Below are positions 52,601-64,000 of a stretch of 64,000 nucleotides of DNA, one piece after another. The translations under genes and the position numbers were made by a program. Each line of letters opens with the position of its first letter. Within the stretch, counting starts at the first letter, position 1. The DNA is from Aphelocoma coerulescens (taxonomy: Eukaryota; Chordata; Aves; Passeriformes; Corvidae): the NCBI RefSeq assembly GCF_041296385.1, contig NC_091013.1:10430001-10494000 (forward strand), in the 5' to 3' direction. The notes under the pieces were generated by a model that was not told where the DNA came from, did not search any database, and saw nothing but the letters and a program-made list of their open reading frames with translations.

Positions 52601-53349
52601 CACTCAGTTACAGTATTAGTCTCATTTTATATGCATTAAAATGTGCTATATGCATGAACATCTCACTCACATAGTCATGTCTTCAAACATCCACGTCTCT
52701 CTTATGTATTTTCATTTGCATTTTTGGTTTTGTTTAGTTTGGGTTTTTTTCAAAATAGCTGACTCTTTTCTGATAGTCAATTAATAAAAAATAGTCTTTG
52801 TGGTTTGTTTTAATGGCACTTTGTATTGTAGTGACTGCTTTAAAATGCTTATGCATTTTTATATCCAATCAAGCATCTTTATGCAAGGAGAAAATCTGAG
52901 AAATTTTTTGCTTGGTTTTGATATGCAAAGTATAGTTCTTTTCTGAGGATTCCATTTTTCAAGTCCTGACACAGAAAACACTTACAGCAACTTTAGGCAA
53001 CACTCTTCAGCATCCTGTTTATCTTTGCAGTGTTCTGAGGTGATCCAGGAGCCTTGTGGCACTTCTCCTTTAGAATTTAACCATTCAGTCTGTGAGCAGC
53101 TTCACTTACCTGATGTGACTTACAACTGTAAATGCTTGGCAGAGCAAATGTCAGTGATTGACACCACTAGTTTTGACTGAAGAAATGTGTCTGTGAAGGG
53201 GAATAATTATACTGCAACTGCTACCCCTTAAAATTTGTTTTCAGAATTCCTTGTTAGCTAAAAGGAATGACAATAAAGCAGTTCAAATGCAGCTATACCT
53301 GTAATTATTAGTTCAGTTTTGGTGTACAACTGAAGCGCTAGCACATGTC
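49691..53349. other. AT-rich noncoding stretch
   Basis: No gene was recognised. A TA repeat lies at 51750-51764 and a poly(T) run near 50980. The minus-strand frame 52092-51778 (104 codons) is open and has fairly ordinary amino-acid composition, but I recognise no family and see no start or promoter context. Confidence 0.6.
51778..52092 (-). other. Unassigned 104-codon open frame
   Basis: This minus-strand frame is open across a segment that is less AT-biased than its surroundings and includes several CpGs. The predicted peptide starts MRRFNRPPYPENL and shows no signal peptide, membrane segment or motif known to me. It could be chance, a conserved noncoding element, or a decayed old insertion. 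A gene call is not supported. Confidence 0.12.
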
Positions 53350-53730
53350 AAGTACAGATAAGGAAAGGCTGAGAGAATTGGGATTGTTCAGCCTAGGAAA
53401 CAGAAGGCTTCTGGGTAACCTAATTGTGGCCTTCCAGGACCTATAAGAAAGATGGAGAGAGACTATTTGCAACTGTATGTAGTGGCAGGACAAGGGAGAA
53501 CAGCCTCAAACTGAGAGTAGGTTTAGATTAGATGCAAGGAAGAAATTCCTTACTGTTCAAGTGGCGAGGCACTGAAGCAGGTTGCCCAGAGAAGCTGTGG
53601 ATTCTCCATCCCTGGAAGTGTTCAACACCAGGCTGGATGCAGTTCTGAGGAACCTTATCTACTGAAAGGTGTTGGAACTAGATAATCTTTCAGGTGCCTT
53701 CCAACCCAATCCTTTCTATGATTCTGTAAT
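53350..53730 (+). mobile_element. CR1 LINE 3' part, plus strand
   Basis: The segment runs from CR1 ORF2 C-terminal coding sequence (GGAAAGGCTGAGAGAATTGG, TTGTTCAGCCTAGG) through GCACTGAAGCAGGTTGCCCA to the 3' UTR, and closes with TTCTATGATTCTGTAAT, the CR1 terminus. Similarity may begin as early as 53311. The coding part is broken by indels. It is a 5'-truncated, inactive copy. Confidence 0.92.
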
Positions 53731-54387
53731 AAGGGAAAACAAGTCATTTTACATGACAGAAATGTTTGGTTTGTACTCAGCTTCTTACTCTTAAAGGATG
53801 GGTTTGTGTGACAGCAGTAATAAACAAACTGTATTGCAAAGGCTTTTACACTTCTGTGTTCCAAAAAGTATATTAAGCTTTTCCAAACTGCTTACTATCA
53901 TAACAAATTTTTTCTCTCACCAAAGAGAAACCATGGTGGCAGCAAGCCCATGGAATGTGGCAAACATACAAAAAAGCAACCTCAATTGAAAGTCTTTCTT
54001 GTTCCATTTTGTAACTAAAAATGTGGACTTGTGTCTCAGTTTTTAAAAGTATGTAGCCCTAAACTCACATCAAATGCTGGCTACAGACATTAGATAAATG
54101 ATTTTTCTCTTTTGTGAGAATTTGACTTAAAATTTTTGCTTTTGATGAATAAGGATGAAGAAACTCCTTTGTTTTGAAAGGCTGTGTTATTATATTTCAC
54201 TTCAACTGTTTGTACATTTTCACTAATTAAAATAACATGCATTTTAACTTATTTGAAAAAGCATGCTTGGAATGAGCAAAGGCATATTTATTAATTAAAA
54301 AAAAAAAAGATGAAACAGAACATCCTTACAACATAAGGAAGAGATTTTATTTCAGTGAAATCAACCATTCATTGCAACAAATTCAGA
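53731..54387. other. AT-rich spacer between two CR1 copies
   Basis: No gene or repeat recognised beyond an A-run near 54300. It separates two CR1 3' ends of the same orientation. Confidence 0.6.
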
Positions 54388-54536
54388 GACATGGTGGAGT
54401 CCCCATTGGTGGAGGTTTTCAAGATGGGATAGGACAGGGTGCTTGATAATTCATCAAGGCTCCCTTTCCCAGGAAAGGTTGGACCAGATGATCTTTTGAA
54501 GTCCCTTCTAATCAGCGCTGTTCTATGATTCTGTGA
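54388..54536 (+). mobile_element. CR1 LINE 3' end, plus strand
   Basis: About 150 bases of the CR1 3' end are present, starting at the coding words ATGGTGGAGTCCCCATTGG, passing GGTTGGACCAGATGATCTT, and ending TTCTATGATTCTGTGA. It is severely 5'-truncated and has no coding capacity. Confidence 0.93.
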
Positions 54537-56517
54537 CACGGGATAGTTTTAAAGAAAAATGACAGGTATTCCAGCAAGAAATTAATTGAAATTGCTCCTT
54601 AACCATGGGAAATATCCAGTTTTGTTAAATTTGCTGTTCTGATGATTTATTTTTGCCAGTAACCCTAGCCAGCTGCTTTGAGTTTCAAATCTAGCTCTAC
54701 AATTTTCTGTGTAGTCTAAAACAAATCAGTTTACTTCCTTATTCCCACTTTTCCTCATGATAAAAACAGAAATAGTACTTAATGCCTTTTCTGGAATTCT
54801 ACAAAATCTTGAGAGTACTCGACAAACTCAAGCACTTGACAGAAAAATGGATGGTAACACAGGGAGATGGTAGTATTTGGTAGTATTTTCTTTTTCACCT
54901 TAAAAAGAGAACTTTTTCTTTTCTTTAATGTCTTCATGTCTTTTATTGTAAATGTGCCTTGTACTTCAAAGGCAAGGTTAATAATGATTCAGGCTTTGAA
55001 CAGTAAAGGGAAAAGTTTTGGAGACCGTGTTTTGTAATGCTTCTTTGAAAGGTAGAAGCAGCAACAAAACAGGCCTACAAGACGCCAGAGAGTGTTCTTC
55101 TTTTGCATAAGTACTTAACAAAAAAAAGAAGAGGATTTTAATGTGATTTAGGTCAGTGATTTTTGTAATGGAAAGAGCCTTATCCTGCCAAGGAACACAT
55201 GAGTATGTAAGGAATTTCTATACAGATCTCTATGGAGAAATAGACTAGAATGACGATTTAGTGCTTTGCAACATGAAGGTGGGCTTTGTACATTAAAAAA
55301 TATCCACACACTTTTAACTAAGAACATTATAATTGATAGCTGGAAATAATATGTGAATATTTATTATTTTATTATATTGTTACCCATGATTTTATATTCT
55401 GCCAGTCCGTGGTTTCTGTATTTCTCTTTGGGAGTTGGTGAGTTCTTAGTGAGTCTCACAAATCCTAAACCACAATTGCCCAGATGAGGGGATTGGCTGA
55501 GAAATGGAACTCATTCTGATAAATGTTACAAGGCTTTTTTTATGTAGAAACCAGGATATCAGAAGGAAGATATGGACTGAGGTTTTATATCAACATTATG
55601 TTTCATCACAGCAGAGACAAAGAATTAGACTCTCAGGACAAGGAAGTGTTTCATGTCCCAGGCTAATGATGTAGACTGAGAGCACTGCCTGTTGCTTTTT
55701 GTTGTGGGCTAGTTGAACAGTAAAATTATTATCTTTGAAAATTCACATCTAAAAATATCATCTTTCATGAGTGTGGAGAAGTAAAGTAATGCTTTTTAGA
55801 AGATGCTGAGTTGGATTTATGATCTCTCAAGCTTTTGACAAAATCTGGTCCTCAACCATGGCGTTGAGGATACAATTTAAATTTTTTGACAAATGTCTAC
55901 TGAAGCATTTCTACAGCTACCTGACAAATGAGAATCAAATATATGATACTGAGTCTAGGTTTAGTGATAAAACATATTTTTTAGAAAAATTTATAAATGG
56001 ATATTTTCTCTCTGACTCTGAAGTTGTAATTTTTAATTAATAGATATAGTAAAGAAGGGATAGCTCAGCTGTCATGATACAGTTCATGACTTTTGCCAAG
56101 AATTTGGAGTTAATGTCAATTATCCCTACAGCATTTAATGGCACAAAACCCCGTTGAAGTCTGTCATGTCAAAGATGAAAATCTTAAAAAAATCCAAACA
56201 GATTGTAACAAATGATGACTGTAGTGGGGCTATTACAGCCTTTTTTGCTAAAAAAATACCAAAAAATTAAATTAATGGTGACTTAGTGTAGTGCAAACTT
56301 ATATACAATAAAACAAAATTTGAATTTATTCCCTATTTATTTTTCATTAATATAAAGGCATTGCATTTACGTTAATAGATACATAGAGGCGGTTTAAAAT
56401 GGTTAATCGTATTTTGCAAATTCTGTATGCACCCAAGATTTCAGTCATGGTGAAGTCTCTTAATTGTTAAATTTGATTAATTGTTTTTGATTTCTCTTAA
56501 ATTGCCTAAAACATAAA
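54537..56517. other. AT-rich noncoding stretch
   Basis: I see nothing identifiable. Open frames such as 55819-56040 (plus) are short, AT-driven and without family resemblance. Confidence 0.65.
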
Positions 56518-56800
56518 AAAAATCCTTGGAGCTGGATGGGATTCTGAAAGCTAATCCAATTCCTTTACTCCTTGCAACAGCATCACTGAACCTGAGTCTT
56601 TCCTCACAGATTTTTATCTTTCTCTTTGAGAACATCACAGCTTCTCCAATCAGTTCTATTTCAGAGGTTTGCTATTTCAGAGGTTGAACATTTTTCCTAG
56701 TACCTAATATGAAACTTTCTTGTCAAATTTAAAAGTCTGTTAATGTTTTATGCAGATTATTCCTATCCTTTTTCCAGTGACCCTTTATGTACTCAAACTT
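56518..56800 (-). mobile_element. Ancient CR1 LINE 3' region, minus strand
   Basis: GGAGCTGGATGGGATTCTG followed by AATCCAATTCC, then CACAGCTTCTCCAATCAG and CATTTTTCCTAGTACCTAAT, follow the order of the reverse complement of an old CR1 3' region. Divergence is high and the terminal 8-mers are no longer clear. A 15-base TATTTCAGAGGTT duplication near 56665 is internal. Confidence 0.5.
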
Positions 56801-57793
56801 ACTTATTCCTGTCTGAAATGGACATGGCTCATGTTTTCTAGGTCTCTGATCTTTTCTTTTTTTCTGCTGCCTCTTCACTAGGGTTACAGCACTTCATCTT
56901 TCTTGAGGCACAGTGTTTGAAACTGGGTTCAGTTATTTCAGCTGAATAAAGTGCAAAGATTCATCTATCTTTCAAACCTCTACAGATTCTAGCAGAGCAT
57001 TTGAGTTCCAGTCTACAGGTTAATCAAAATGAAAAGTTAAACTGAATCTTCATTTCATCTTTCTCCGGCTAACAATTTTCTCCTCTCTGCATTTTCTTGT
57101 CTTTCTGTCTTTTGGTCAGAATGGAGAAGAGTATATAACTGAGAATTTTACTTACTTGATGCAGAGTTCATTTCAAGATTTTTAAAAATAGTGAAGTTGT
57201 TATACAGAATTCAGCTTGAACAGCATTTTTACTAAATACAAGAAACAATGAAGAAAAAAGGTTTTAGTTAAGGCTTTATTTTTTCCTTTGTTAGCTATTT
57301 TTAAACAATATCATGACTAAGAAGCCTCTAAAATCATTGCTGGTCAAGTCTGACTTTTTTCCATCCATTTCCTGCTGCAATTTGACTTCAAATATCCACT
57401 TTAGGCAAGATTCCTGTAGTGAGACAACCTCCATCTCCTCATCCAAACAGGCACTTTTGTCATCCCCCTAGTCTGATAATTTTCATTCTGACATTTTCAA
57501 GATTTTCATCTTCCTTTCAGTGTATTCTTTGCCTAATTAATTCTGTTGGCAGCCTATGGAAATGCTGACATTGGTCAGAAATTATTACTGTGGACATTAT
57601 AAAGTAGTAACACTGTGGCTATATTTTTATTTTGCTGCCATGTGGTTACTACTCTGAAAGATTTGTTGAATAACCCCACTAATTCATTATCCCTGTTGAT
57701 TATTCTATTCTAAAGCCTTATGGACCCTTGCTAAGGACTGCCCCACCAATATTACACATTTATATAAGTTAAATACAAAAAAGACAGCATGCT
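56801..57793. other. AT-rich stretch before an LTR cluster
   Basis: No gene recognised. The last 70-80 bases (about 57715-57793) are less AT-biased and could belong to an older LTR split by the solo LTR that follows. Confidence 0.5.
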
Positions 57794-58400
57794 TGTTGCG
57801 GTGAACCATGGCCAAACCCAGGGTCAGCCGGATCAAGTGGACCCAAAGGTCCATTGGTTTGATGCTGCCCCAGCCCAAAAGCCCTGAGCATTCATAAGGC
57901 TGTGAGAAGTACATAAATCCGTGCTTTACCATTGGCTGCAGCCCTCCCCTCCCCTTAATTCTCATATTTGGTTGTATTTCCAGAGAGTTCTCTTTTCTTC
58001 GGTTGTTAATTGGTCCTTGTTATTCCTCCCCGCCTACCCCTTCTCCCATTTGCTGTAATCCCTTCTCCCCACCTCGGTAACACCCCCTGGCTGCTGTTCC
58101 ATTGGTTACTGTGTGTTTTCCACACCCGTTTCATGGGGGTACAAGGTCCCCTGTGAGGCGCACGGCTTCGGCTTTCTCTGTGGATTTTCCCCCGCAATAA
58201 GCCCCTTTCTCCACGAAGGAGTGCCTCCACCTTTTCCCCACCTCCTCGCGCGCCTTTGACACCGGTGGGCAAGGTGAGGCCAAGCAGGTGCTTCACTGGC
58301 CCTCCCTCGCCACGGTCGGTCTCTGTCCGTCCTCGCTCGAGGCAGGCAGACGATTGCTCGGTGCCCGGGACAGTGCGCTAGCCAGCACGGCACCGTAGCA
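57794..58400 (+). mobile_element. Solo LTR of an avian endogenous retrovirus
   Basis: The element is 607 bases and GC-rich compared with its flanks. It begins TGTTGC and ends GTAGCA, which are nearly inverted. The flanking six bases are CATGCT on the left and CGTGCT on the right, a 6-base duplication with one mismatch. Four inverted CCAAT boxes (ATTGG) lie in the U3 part at 57851, 57929, 58008 and 58099. A CAATAAGCCCC sequence near 58195 is a likely variant poly(A) signal for R. The plus-strand order is therefore U3-R-U5. A 6-base duplication suits ERVK-like or alpharetrovirus-like elements, although the CCAAT-rich U3 also recalls ERV1, which would give 4 bases (TGCT both sides). No viral genes follow. 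Confidence 0.78.
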
Positions 58401-58410
58401 CGTGCTGGTT

Positions 58411-58970
58411 TGTGTCATGATTTCAGGAGATTGCAGGCACACTGAAGGCAGGGGACGTATGAACCCTGTGGGTCTCTCTGCTTGGGCTGGGTTGTGATGC
58501 CTTTAGAGATGATGAGGTGCTGGTGATGCCATGAAGATTTTTTGCCTTTTCTTTTATACCCCTGTTATACCTTTTTACAACTTCTGTATTCTTAGTGCTT
58601 TTTGCCTACATTCTTGGACTTGTTTGTTCAGCTAGGAGACTAAACATTTTAGAAGCTTTGTAGCCAGGGATCAGTGTGCCCCAGACCCCAAGGTCCTCTC
58701 CAGAACACATTCTGTAAACCAAGATAGAACCATCCAGGGGAAGGTTCCTTGCAAGGCGGGCTCACTTGAGCCTCTCATTAGGGAATCTTTGATAGATGTG
58801 CTAATTAGTAAAACCTATAATGTTATACCCAATGTTGGGGGGCACACACGCTCGGTGGGGTGCATCTCAATGCATATGACCTGGACGTGTGCACCTAAGG
58901 ATCCTTAAAATAAATCCCAAGGTAAAATCCCTTATCCCCTTCTAACCGTGTATGACTCTTGATTTTAACA
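58411..58970 (+). mobile_element. Second LTR-like element, possible ERVL type
   Basis: The segment has a moderate GC content unlike the AT-rich DNA on its right, an AATAAA near 58910 (in CTTAAAATAAATCCC), and a terminal TTGATTTTAACA ending in CA near 58970, as an LTR's R-U5 would. A TG start is possible at 58411. No matching target duplication was found with these edges, so the left part may lie beyond the solo LTR at 57794-58400, which would then be nested in it. Resemblance to a passerine LTR is from memory and is not certain. Confidence 0.5.
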
Positions 58971-61900
58971 CCAGGAAAAGGCATCACTGGAGTCTCCAAG
59001 AAAAATGTACAGGCATCCCCTGTCCTTAATGTGTCCTTTCTCATATTTCTATCCACACACATTTTCTACATCACTGCTTTTAGTGGGCTCTAAGCACATA
59101 CTGATATTAGTGCCTTTTAAAATATTTCCAGCAGGGTAACTTTCTTGGGTACAAATATTGTAGTTTGTGTTTTGGGGTTTTTAAACTTGTTTATATTGCT
59201 TTTCTTCAAAATAAAATAATAATAAACAAAAAATCTGTCATTTCTAAGGGAAACGGGTAGTTTTTAGGTGACCAACCCTGAGTATTGTATGGATGGATGT
59301 TTGTCTGTATTAAAAAAAAAAAACTAGAAAATTTAATATTCTGCTTGCACCTTTTGCTAAGACCGCCAGATAAAAGTGTCTTGCTGCTCACAGGAAAAAA
59401 ATCCCAACTGCATACACAAACACAAAATCCAGTTGGTGATAAATCATATATTATTAAAAACCTGAGTACAACCCAGTTTTCCATGACTTATGTTTAAGCT
59501 ATGTTTAAATCTTTGAGCAAGACAGAAAAGCAGTGGCTTTTCATAAAACTTACTGCATCTGCTTATTCATTTAGGGTAAACTATTGCTTTAGTTCAAAAT
59601 GTACAAGCAGTAGCAATATAAGTTGCATTCAACTTTATCTCAATGAATATATTATTAGCACTATTATTAACTTTTCTCCCTTCAGAGCAAGAAAGTGTTT
59701 TGTTGAATTCTTTTGCAGTATACTCAGGGCTGAGAGTGGTTTGTTTTCTATATGCAGCTATTCTTTGTTCTGCTTAGCTTTTTTCAGTTTTGTCATTACG
59801 ACAAAATTGCAATATACTGTGAGTTCTATTTTTGTGACTCTAGTGATGTAGATTGGGCAGTTCCTTCAAGATTGGCATTCTAACTCCTTCTTTCTGTTCC
59901 CAGCAACTTAGTGTCAAATATATTTCATCAGTGTGCTCTTATTACTTGGGTAGTCACTAAGGAAAGTGTCTAATCAGTACAATTTCAATTTTGATCTTGA
60001 AATAAATCAGGAATAATCCTGCTACATTTTTCAAATTTTGTCAGTCCTAGTGCACTAATCAAAGCTTTCCCAATACACATACTGTTGGCTTCTGGTGGGA
60101 TAGCATAATAATGTCTTGAACTCCAGGTAAGTAAAATCTACTGCCTTTCTTTTCTCCAAATGTGCATTATCTGATTACACAAAAAGATACTATGTCAGTA
60201 TAATTGCTATTAACTGCCTTTACTAGCCCCATGCTGATTCTTGCATCATTTTCTACTTACCCCTATCCTTAGTATTCAGATTTTTCTGAAGTCATGTATA
60301 TTAGTAGCATCAGAAGATAATTTCTTTTATGAAAGTTTGTACTACATGAAATGTAAATAAGCAATTTTCTGGATACCTAAAAATACATACAATGGTATAT
60401 CCTATATAACACTGGCATTTTGTATGGTTGTTATTTGAGAGAGCTCAACAATATATCAACAATATATTCTTTCAGGGAACAGTCAGATGTTACCTTCGTT
60501 ACACTTGTAGCCCAAGACTCAAAAAAGATAAGGTGACAACACTGGTAGAAACTTGATCTTTATCCATTGTTTGTACACTGCAAATTATATTTTTGCCTAC
60601 AGCACAAAAATAAAGAATTCTAATGAGAATCATGAATTATTTACTAATACAGGCTTTGTAAATCCCCAAGCCACAAAACTTGAATAAACAAATGATATTG
60701 AAAATAAGTTCACTCCTACATCATTATTGCTTTCTGTTGCTCCTACATCCTACACTGAATGGTATTTCACAGAAGTGTTTTTTTATTTTATTTTACGAGA
60801 ATGCAGTTTTATTGCAAAGGTAAATTGCTGTGTAGATGTGAATGTAAAATGTCTGCACATACACATATATGCACAAATAAGAAAAGCTGGAAAATAGAAA
60901 CTAGTCAGTACAATGAAAGAGGGCATTTAAAACACATTTTGTTTTGTTGTTTGGTGTTTTTTTCCAACTGAATAAGTAGAATTTAACTATCAGGCATTTC
61001 TTTTCAATAAGGCTGTTACATTTTAATGCATTCATCTTTAAGAAGTTATTCTCTTTGGAAGGGGAGGGGGGAAAAAAGCCTTCTTGCATTCTGAACAGTC
61101 TGGGTGACTCAGAATAAGTGCTATTTCTTTATATTCAATCATCTCTGGGGAGAAAGAAAGTTTGTAGCTTGAGAAGAGCCAAAAGGAGGAACAGGCAATA
61201 CTTAAGGAAATACAGTGTTTCAAGGAGTCGACCTTTGACACCAACATTTTGCCTCAAATGGTGTCAAATAGAATCACTGTTGACTTTCTGACTGACTTGT
61301 CAAAGTTTGTCGTTACAGATTTATCAGTAAACCTCCCAAAATCTAGGCATAAGTCATCAGTCAGAAGTTATATCATTAGCTATTCTGTTAAAATAATTTT
61401 TCCTTGCAGTAACTTCTGACCTTGTAGTCAACTCTAACTAGAAATTCAGAATGACACCTCAAACTGGCAGGTTTTTGAGTACTTGTGTAGCTTCTATGAT
61501 GATGTTTGTCTCAAGGGCACAGAAATTGAAGATTGTTCAGAGCATAGCTCCTTAATTCCCTCAGTTTCAGACAAAAGTGAGTAAGACACAGACTTCAAAT
61601 TTAGATTTCAGTATATCAGTCTATCATTAAAAATGTGACATCTGACAGCACATAGTTCATTGGTGCCACAGAAATTTCCAAGTAAAATGTGTAAAAAAAA
61701 TATGTCACACGATGGCAAGTTATATGATAACTGCAAATGCTTTCAGTTAACAAACTGGCGAGATCTGCATCATAATGTCTCAAAAAGAGCAGAGCTGTAG
61801 GCAATAAAATATATTGAAAGATTGATTAACTTTAGCATTTTTCACTAACAATTAAGGAAGACGTAATTGCATGTTATTGCAGGATGTAGTACATGTGTAT

Positions 61901-62960
61901 TGAAGGTGATTTTAACACACTTAATAAGGTGGTTTATCTTTTTACCCACAGTCAATATAATATATCTGGAGCCATAGATTTGATAAAAGAAGAGATCCTC
62001 CTTGGAATTTTTAATATATATTAGGTGCACTGTACACTACACTATGGTATATTTTTCTCTGTATACTTCTAAATTACTGTAAGGAATACCTATTTTCTTT
62101 TTTTTTTTTTTTTTTAATTATATTAATCTTTCTTTACAATCTTAATCTAATTTTCCTATACATGAGAATAGGCATAGTTCTGGTATAGTACCTCCTTGAC
62201 TACAGATTTCATTTATGCAGCACAGTACTATACATGAGTGTATACTGTGAGGAATGAATCTTGAAAATTTTTCAATTTTTCTTCATTGTTGCTTAGTTTG
62301 TATTTTGATCCTGTTTCCAATTTTCAGTGATTTTACGTTAGGAAAACTATCTGATTCTCAGATTTTTGCAACAGGCTTTTTTTTCTTAAAGTCCAATATA
62401 CTTTTTTTTTTTTTTTGGAACATGACTCAACTATAAAGAAATAGGACTTCCTAAATTTTTGCTAAGTGCTTCATTTGTAACAAAATCAGTGGTTGAAATA
62501 GTCATGTGTTCCTCATTAAAGATTACTGTTGTTAACTTTACAGGATTTTAAAAATCAACCTTTGTCATAGGTGCCAGAGCATTTAACAAAATAACTTTGT
62601 CCAAATTCATTGAGAAAATGAATTTTTCCTTGCTGTGAGGACTAATTTTCTGTGTGATGTGGAGAAGATACAGTGCCCAGTGAGCATGAGTTACCATTCC
62701 AGTCCAACTAACAGAAAAGACAAACATGGTACTGATAATACTATTTATGTGAACATCTGCAAGAATTTTGTTACATACCTCCAGTAGATATGCTTCTGTG
62801 TCATTCGTGCTAATTCAAGGTCCCCCTATCTCTTGCTTGCTCTAAGAATGTCACAGGGTCTTGTAGCATGAAGAAATGCCAAGGGGCAGAGAATTCAGCC
62901 TCAGCAGACAAAGTCTGACCCAGCAATTGATATGGACCCCCAAGTTACTCCTTTCTGTCC
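58971..62960. other. AT-rich noncoding stretch
   Basis: No gene or mobile element was recognised. The 116-codon plus-strand frame at 59501-59851 has hydrophobic, AT-driven composition without a known family. T18 (62098-62115) and T15 (62402-62416) runs are present. Confidence 0.65.
62098..62115 (+). repeat. Poly(T) run, 18 bases
   Basis: An uninterrupted T18. It could be the reverse complement of a retroposon tail, but no body is recognisable to its right on the plus strand. Confidence 0.8.
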
Positions 62961-63113
62961 TGGAAGTGGCTGAGTCACTATCCCTGGAGGTATTTAAGGC
63001 ATGTAGACACAGTGCCTGGGGACATGATTTATTAGGGGGCTTGGCAATGCTGGGTTAACAGTTGGACTCAATGATCTAAGAGGTCTTTTCCAGTTTAAAT
63101 GACTCTGTGATTT
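62961..63113 (+). mobile_element. CR1 LINE 3' end, plus strand
   Basis: The segment starts in the last ORF2 codons (GTGGCTGAGTCACTATCCCT, GAGGTATTTAAGGC), passes GTTGGACTCAATGATCTAAG and AGGTCTTTTCCAG, and ends GACTCTGTGATTTT, a slightly decayed CR1 terminus. It is about 150 bases, 5'-truncated and noncoding. Confidence 0.88.
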
Positions 63114-64000
63114 TAGGATTAATGAGTAAGCATGTTTTCAAATTAAAGGTTCCAATATTTCTTCTCTCCTTATAGTCTTGGAGTTTTTATAATTTTTTGG
63201 CAATAGTTACAGGAGAAGGATGTTGGTCTTCCAATCAAAACCTTCACTATTTGGAACATCTGGGTTACATCAAAATAACAATTATTTAACTGGTATGTTA
63301 CTTAATTTCATTATCTCAAATTTTAGTGGCTATAAGAGTTAATTATAGTGGGTGAGATTTTACTTCACATGCTCTAACTCCATAATATTTAGGGGCAAAA
63401 TCATACTTACTGAATCTCAAGGGATTACAGGGAAAGGTGAAATGTTCATCCTTTCTTCTCAGAATTCTAAGTTGCAAGTTGTCATTTTCATTTATGTGAT
63501 ATCTTGCTGTCACTAGGTCCCTTGTGTTTTTCTCTGATATATTTAGGTCAGTGTGCCAATCTAGGAAAATAAGGCTTCTCATACTATTTCAGATTCAGAA
63601 CATAATGGAAGAAATTCCATTTTCTTGCTTTCTGATGGATGAATTGAAATTTTCATTTAGTTTGGTGAAAGACATAAAGCTGTTTACTTGAACATTTTGG
63701 CAATCTTTTTCCAGATTTTTCTTTTTCTCCAGGTAATTATATACTACAGCAGCATTGACTGTTCATAATTTACCTCTGGAGTTACTAATTTGGCAAAGTG
63801 ACTTTAGAAAGGAAGATTCCTCTAAAAATATTGAAATTATAATGTTTAAGGATTTTTTTACCTGACTTTCATTTTTGGCTAGTAAAGACATGCTAAGTAA
63901 TAAAACAGTGAAACAGCGTAACTGTGTTCTATTGAAGCCTTTGCATTTTATTCCACCAATACAGACTCTTGACTTCATTCAAGTTTAAGAATGTTTTTAC
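63114..64000. other. AT-rich noncoding stretch
   Basis: I see nothing identifiable up to the window's end. Short minus-strand frames (63343-63582 and 63763-63978) have no family resemblance. Confidence 0.65.

Noticed and set aside
58006..58393. Minus-strand frames rich in Arg and Gly
   Set aside because: They are antisense to the GC-rich solo LTR at 57794-58400, with no family resemblance.
1..64000. CRISPR arrays, operons, tRNA or rRNA genes
   Set aside because: I saw no spaced palindromic repeat array, tightly packed gene series or recognisable RNA gene. The avian retroelements point to vertebrate noncoding DNA.

Overview
This window looks like bird genomic DNA. It is AT-rich and has long stretches with no protein-coding gene. 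Nine pieces of CR1-type LINE can be recognised, several with the avian CR1 3' end (tandem ATTCTRTG-like 8-mers). There are also long terminal repeats (LTRs) of avian endogenous retroviruses. I found no bacterial-style genes and no open reading frame that I recognise as a host protein. The longest reading frames lie in retroelements, in a simple repeat, or in AT-rich sequence without family resemblance. It is best read as intergenic desert or part of a very large intron. I cannot tell which species or gene.

Layout. Positions 1-15087 are AT-rich noncoding DNA, with one GC-richer patch of unknown nature at about 9790-10420. A 5'-truncated CR1 lies on the minus strand at 15088-15807 and keeps the C-terminal part of its reverse-transcriptase ORF, broken by a nonsense codon and a frameshift. 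Then 15808-28000 is plain AT-rich sequence. At 28000-28420 there is a CpG-enriched patch with a good splice donor, the best candidate in the window for a promoter or noncoding first exon. A second short GC/CpG-rich patch with a GC box lies at 31240-31345.

The repeat-rich centre follows. A complete solo LTR spans 31621-32648, framed by a perfect 5-bp target-site duplication (GATAT), which suits an ERVL-type integration. Next is a 296-base polypyrimidine tract (32917-33212) holding 47 perfect copies of TCCCT, directly abutting a minus-strand CR1 fragment. From 33400 to 57700 the sequence is mostly AT-rich with scattered CR1 pieces, including two CR1 3' ends back to back at 45221-45265 and two old, decayed copies (49245-49690 and 56518-56800).

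At 57794-58400 there is a second solo LTR with TG...CA ends and an imperfect 6-bp duplication. It lies right beside, and perhaps inside, another LTR-like element ending near 58970. The rest is AT-rich with one more CR1 3' end at 62961-63113.

No genes act together here. Any function is likely to be regulatory: the candidate first exon, the GC-box patch and a possible conserved element with an octamer motif near 38700. No undescribed coding system was found.
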